Source: Labia minor (taxonomy: Eukaryota > Arthropoda > Insecta > Dermaptera > Spongiphoridae). From it: a stretch of DNA of 64,000 bases. The translations under genes were made by a program, and so were the position numbers. The DNA is taken from assembly GCA_963082975.1 (NCBI GenBank), contig OY720344.1, positions 1,860,001 to 1,924,000 on the forward strand, in the 5' to 3' direction. The first letter of the stretch is position 1. Each line of letters opens with the position of its first letter. Below the pieces are notes generated by a model. That model was not told the origin of the DNA and did no database searches. It saw only the letters and a program-made list of their open reading frames with translations. This document shows, piece by piece, positions 58,401 through 64,000 of this stretch.

Positions 58401-61400
58401 ATAATTTTTAGTTAGAAATATGAATAATATATTTTTTTTATATTTTTATGATGTAAAATGAACGAATTTATTATTTATTTTTAAAAATTTCATTTTTTAA
58501 TTTTCACGTAAAAAGTATGAAAGCTCATCATAGGATGACCCTAGGTTTTCGGCATAAAAAAATAATTATTCATCAGAAATATCAATAATATATTTTTTTA
58601 ATATTTTTATGTTGTAAAATGAACGAATTTATTATTTATTTTTTAAAATTTCATTTTTTAATTTTCCCGTAAAAATTATGAAAGGTCATCGTAGGATGAC
58701 CCTAGGTTTTCGGCATAAAAAATAATTTTTAGTAAGAAATATGAATAATATATTTTTTTAATATTTTTATGATGTAAAATGAACGAATTTATTATTTATT
58801 TTTAAAAATTTCATTTTTTATTTTTCCCGTAAAAATTATGAAAGGTCATCGTAGGATGACCCTAGGTTTAGGAAATATCAATAATATATTTTTTTAATAT
58901 TTTTATGATGTAAAATGTATGAATTTATTATATTTTTTAAAACATTTCATTTTTTAATTTTCCCGTAAAAATTATGAAAGGTCATCGTAGGATGACCCTA
59001 AGTTTAGGAAATATCAATAATATATTTTTTTTAATATTTTTATGATGTAAAATGAACGAATTTATTATTTATTTTTAAAAATTTCATTTTTTAATTTTCC
59101 CGTAAAAATTATGAAAGGTCATCGTAGGATGACCCTAGGTTTTCGGCATAAAAAAATAATTATTCATCAGAAATATCAATAATATATTTTTTTAATATTT
59201 TTATGATGTAAAATGAACGAATTTATTATTTATTTTTAAAACATTTCATTTTTTAATTTTCCCGTAAAAATTATAAAAGGTCATCGTAGGATGACCCTAG
59301 GTTTTCGGCATAAAAAAATACTTATTCATCAGAAATATCAATAATATATTTTTTTAATATTTTTATGATGTAAAATGAACGAATTTCTTATTTATTTTTA
59401 AAACATTTCATTTTTTAATTTTCCCGTAAAAATTATGAAAGGTCATCGTAGGATGACCCTAGGTTTTCGGCATAAAAAAATAATTATTCATCAGAAATAT
59501 CAATAATATATTTTTTTAATATTTTTATGATGTAAAATGAACGACTTTATTATTTATTTTTAAAAATATCATTTTTTAATTTTCCCGTAAAAATTATGAA
59601 AGGTCATCGTAGGATGACCCTAGGTTTTCGGCATAAAAATATAATTATTCATCAGAAATATCAATAATATATTTTTTTAATATTTTTATGATGTAAAATG
59701 AACGAATTTATTATTTATTTTTAAAACATTTCATTTTTAATTTTCCCGTAAAAATTATGAAAGGTCATCTTAGGATGACCCTAGGTTTTCGGCATAAAAA
59801 AATAATTTTTAGTTAGAAATATGAATAATATATTTTTTTTATATTTTTATGATGTAAAATGAACGAATTTATTATTTATTTTTTAAAATTTCATTTTTTA
59901 ATTTTCCCGTAAAAATTATGAAAGGTCATCGTAGGATGACCCTAGGTTTTCGGCATAAAAAATAATTTTTAGTAAGAAATATGAATAATATATTTTTTTA
60001 ATATTTTTATGATGTAAAATGAACGAATTTATTATTTATTTTTAAAAATTTCATTTTTTATTTTTCCCGTAAAAATTATGAAAGGTCATCGTAGGATGAC
60101 CCTAGGTTTAGGAAATATCAATAATATATTTTTTTAATATTTTTATGATGTAAAATGAATGAATTTATTATATTTTTTAAAACATTTCATTTTTTAATTT
60201 TCCCGTAAAAATTATGAAAGGTCATCGTAGGATGACCCTAAGTTTAGGAAATATCAATAATATATTTTTTTTAATATTTTTATGATGTAAAATGAACGAA
60301 TTTATTATTTATTTTTAAAACATTTCATTTTTTAATTTTCCCGTAAAAATTATGAAAGGTCATCGTAGGATGACCCTAGGTTTTCGGCATAAAAAAATAA
60401 TTATTCATCAGAAATATCAATAATATATTTTTTTAATATTTTTATGATGTAAAATGAACGAATTTCTTATTTATTTTTAAAACATTTCATTTTTTAATTT
60501 TCCCGTAAAAATTATGAAAGGTCATCGTAGGATGACCCTAGGTTTTCGGCATAAAAAAATAATTATTCATCAGAAATATCAATAATATATTTTTTTAATA
60601 TTTTTATGATGTAAAATGAACGACTTTATTATTTATTTTTAAAAATATCATTTTTTAATTTTCCCGTAAAAATTATGAAAGGTCATCGTAGGATGACCCT
60701 AGGTTTTCGGCATAAAAATATAATTATTCATCAGAAATATCAATAATATATTTTTTTAATATTTTTATGATGTAAAATGAACGAATTTATTATTTATTTT
60801 TAAAACATTTCATTTTTTTAATTTTCCCGTAAAAATTATGAAAGGTCATCTTAGGATGACCCTAGGTTTTCGGCATAAAAAAATAATTTTTAGTTAGAAA
60901 TATGAATAATATATTTTTTTTATATTTTTATGATGTAAAATGAACGAATTTATTATTTATTTTTTAAAATTTCATTTTTTAATTTTCCCGTAAAAATTAT
61001 GAAAGGTCATCGTAGGATGACCCTAGGTTTTCGGCATAAAAAATAATTTTTAGTAAGAAATATGAATAATATATTTTTTTAATATTTTTATGATGTAAAA
61101 TGAACGAATTTATTATTTATTTTTAAAAATTTCATTTTTTATTTTTCCCGTAAAAATTATGAAAGGTCATCGTAGGATGACCCTAGGTTTAGGAAATATC
61201 AATAATATATTTTTTTAATATTTTTATGATGTAAAATGAATGAATTTATTATATTTTTTAAAACATTTCATTTTTTAATTTTCCCGTAAAAATTATGAAA
61301 GGTCATCGTAGGATGACCCTAAGTTTAGGAAATATCAATAATATATTTTTTTTAATATTTTTATGATGTAAAATGAACGAATTTATTATTTATTTTTAAA

Positions 61401-62870
61401 ACATTTCATTTTTTAATTTTCCCGTAAAAATTATGAAAGGTCATCGTAGGATGACCCTAGGTTTTCGGCATAAAAAAATAATTATTCATCAGAAATATCA
61501 ATAATATATTTTTTTAATATTTTTATGATGTAAAATGAACGAATTTATTATTTATTTTTAAAAATTTCATTTTTTAATTTTCCCGTAAAAATTATGAAAG
61601 GTCATCGTAGGATGACCCTAGGTTTTCGGCATAAAAAAATAATTATTGATCAGAAATATCAATAATATTTTTTTTTAATATTTTTATGATGTAAAATGAA
61701 CGAATTTATTATTTATTTTTAAAAAATTTCATTTTTTAATTTTCCCGTAAAAATTATGAAAGGTCATCGTAGGATGACCCTAGGTTTTCGGCATAAAAAA
61801 ATAATTTTTAGTTAGAAATATGAATAATATATTTTTTTAATATTTTTATGATGTAAAATGAACGAATTTATTATTTATTTTTAAAAATTTCATTTTTTAA
61901 TTTTCACGTAAAAATTATGAAAGGTCATCTTAGGATGACCCTAGGTTTTCGGCATAAAAAATAATTATTCATCAGAAATATCAATAATATAGTTTTTTTA
62001 ATATTTTTATGATGTAAAATGAACGAATTTATTATTTATTTTTAAAAATATCATTTTTTAATTTTCCCGTAAAAATTATGAAAGGTCATCGTAGGATGAC
62101 CCTAGGTTTTCGGTATAAAAAAATAATTATTCATCAGAAATATCAATAATATATTTTTTTAATATTTTTATGAAGTAAAATGAACGAATTTATTATTTTT
62201 TTTAAAACATTTCATTTTTTAATTTTCCCGTAAAAATTATGAAAGGTAATCGTAGGATGACCCTTGGTTTTCGGCATAAAAAAAATAATTATTCATCAGA
62301 AATATCAATAATATATTTTTTTAATATTTTTATGTTGTAAAATGAACGAATTTATTATTTATTTTTAAAAATTTCATTTTTTTAATTTTCCCGTAAAAAT
62401 TATGAAAGGTCATCGTAGGATGACCCTAGGTTTTCGGCATAAAAAATAATTTTTAGTATGAAATATGAATAATATATTTTTTTAATATTTTTATGATGTA
62501 AAATGAACGAATTTATTATTTATTTTAAAAATTTCATTTTTTATTTTTCCCGTAAAAATTATGAAAGGTCATCGTAGGATGACCCTAGGTTTAGGAAATA
62601 TCAATAATATATTTTTTTAATATTTTTATGATGTAAAATGAACGAATTTATTATATTTTTTAAAACATTTCATTTTTTAATTTTCCCGTAAAAATTATGA
62701 AAGGTCATCGTAGGATGACCCTAAGTTTAGGAAATATCAATAATATATTTTTTTAATATTTTTATGATGTAAAATGAACGAATTTATTATTTATTTTTAA
62801 AAATTTCATTTTTTAATTTTCCCGTAAAAATTATGAAAGGTCATCGTAGGATGACCCTAGGTTTTCGGCA
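55431..62870 (+). repeat. about 7.43-kb higher-order repeat, copy 2
   Basis: Follows the variant order of copy 1, including the inner spacings: ACACAGG at 56355 and 58376; AATTTCTTATTT at 57360, 59382 and 60463. Differences from copy 1 are mostly single-base indels in A/T runs, so the duplication is recent. Confidence 0.85.
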
Positions 62871-64000
62871 TAAAAAAATAATTATTCATCAGAAATATCA
62901 ATAATATATTTTTTTAATATTTTTATGATGTAAAATGAACGAATTTATTATTTATTTTTAAAACATTTCATTTTTTAATTTTCCCGTAAAAATTATGAAA
63001 GGTCATCGTAGGATGACCCTAGGTTTTCGGCATAAAAAAATACTTATTCATCAGAAATATCAATAATATATTTTTTTAATATTTTTATGATGTAAAATGA
63101 ACGAATTTATTATTTATTTTTTAAAATTTCATTTTTTAATTTTCCCGTAAAAATTATGAAAGGTCATCGTAGGATGACCCTAGGTTTTCGGCATAAAAAA
63201 TAATTATTCATCAGAAATATCAATAATATATTTTTTTAATATTTTTATGATGTAAAATGAACGAATTTATTATTTATTTTTAAAAATTTCATTTTTTAAT
63301 TTTCCCGTAAAAATTATGAAAGGTCATCTTAGGATGACCCTAGGTTTTCGGCATAAAAAAATAATTTTTAGTTAGAAATATGAATAATATATTTTTTTTA
63401 TATTTTTATGATGTAAAATGAACGAATTTATTATTTATTTTTAAAAATTTCATTTTTTAATTTTCCCGTAAAAATTATGAAAGGTCATCGTAGGATGACC
63501 CTAGGTTTTCGGCATAAAAAAATACTTATTCATCAGAAATATCAATAATATATTTTTTTAATATTTTTATGATGTAAAATGAACGAATTTATTATTTATT
63601 TTTAAAACATTTCATTTTTTAATTTTCCCGTAAAAATTATGAAAGGTCATCGTAGGATGACCCTAGGTTTTCGGCATAAAAAAATAATTATTCATCAGAA
63701 ATATCAATAATATATTTTTTTAATATTTTTATGATGTAAAATGAACGAATTTATTATTTATTTTTAAAAATTTCATTTTTTAATTTTCCCGTAAAAATTA
63801 TGAAAGGTCATCGTAGGATACCCTAGGTTTTCGGCATAAAAAATAATTTTTAGTAAGAAATATGAATAATATATTTTTTTAATATTTTTATGATGTAAAA
63901 TGAACGAATTTATTATTTATTTTTTAAAATTTCATTTTTTAATTTTCCCATAAAAATTATGAAAGGTCATCTTAGGATGACCCTAGGTTTTCGGCATAAA

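Larger units (their letters stand above)
45328..64000 (+). repeat. tandem satellite array, about 161-bp unit, at least 18.7 kb
   Basis: About 120 head-to-tail units, estimated from the span. The common unit is 161-162 bp and contains CCCTAGGTTTTCGGCATAAA, CAGAAATATCAATAATATAT, TGATGTAAAATGAACGAATT, TTTTCCCGTAAAAATTATGA and the dyad GGTCATC-GTAG-GATGACC. Three forms are seen: ATTATTCATCAGAAATATC, ATTTTTAGTTAGAAATATG, and a 136-bp form in which CTAGGTTTAGGAAATATC lacks the middle. Divergence between units is low. No reading frame of note occurs. The array continues past the window. A pericentromeric or other heterochromatic role is possible but not shown by sequence. Confidence 0.95.

Noticed and set aside
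45328-64000. Regular palindromic repeats that superficially suggest a CRISPR array
   Set aside because: The whole 161-bp unit repeats without unique spacers, and the context is clearly eukaryotic. It is a satellite.

Overview
This window is very AT-rich, repeat-dense eukaryotic DNA, most likely from an arthropod and probably an insect. The evidence is one spliced lipid-transfer gene with short introns and insect-type TE families: hAT elements with 8-bp target duplications, mariner deletion derivatives, Helitrons, an R4/Dong-like LINE in TAA repeats and an RTE tail. I cannot fix the order or species. I recognised no virus-like or LTR element.

Layout. 1-2080: intergenic. 2081-5864 (minus strand): the only host gene I can support, a seven-exon CRAL-TRIO (alpha-tocopherol-transfer-protein-like) gene whose exons join in phase into 307 residues; its first intron holds an hAT derivative and a mariner derivative side by side. 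5865-27568: AT-rich sequence with scattered TE relics: a mariner remnant (6520), an RTE tail interrupted by a Harbinger-like MITE (7768-8298), a dispersed repeat C (8597), a Dong-like LINE (12698-15549), more mariner pieces (15976, 21832), a TA-flanked MITE (16778), foldback repeats, and an hAT-like shell around a Helitron (24982-26872). 27577-32778: a 5.2-kb hAT element with perfect ends and target duplication, an open 618-codon transposase, an inserted Helitron with textbook ends, and an unexplained second reading frame on the other strand. 33000-44650: further hAT derivatives, Helitrons and a three-level nest (repeat F > hAT > mariner).

45161-64000 is a tandem satellite that runs off the right edge. 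The basic unit is about 161 bp with a 136-bp short form, each carrying the dyad GGTCATC-nnnn-GATGACC. Variant order shows nested higher-order repeats (about 1.08 kb and 2.02 kb inside about 7.43 kb), and the left edge starts with one inverted unit. A stretch resembling the satellite unit lies beside a repeat-C fragment near 33.7 kb, which hints at how the satellite may have arisen.

Functionally, only the CRAL-TRIO gene looks like a normal cellular gene. The hAT transposase is the only full-length transposase seen, and it could in principle act on short hAT derivatives with matching ends. The mariner and most hAT copies are internally deleted and would depend on enzymes coded elsewhere.
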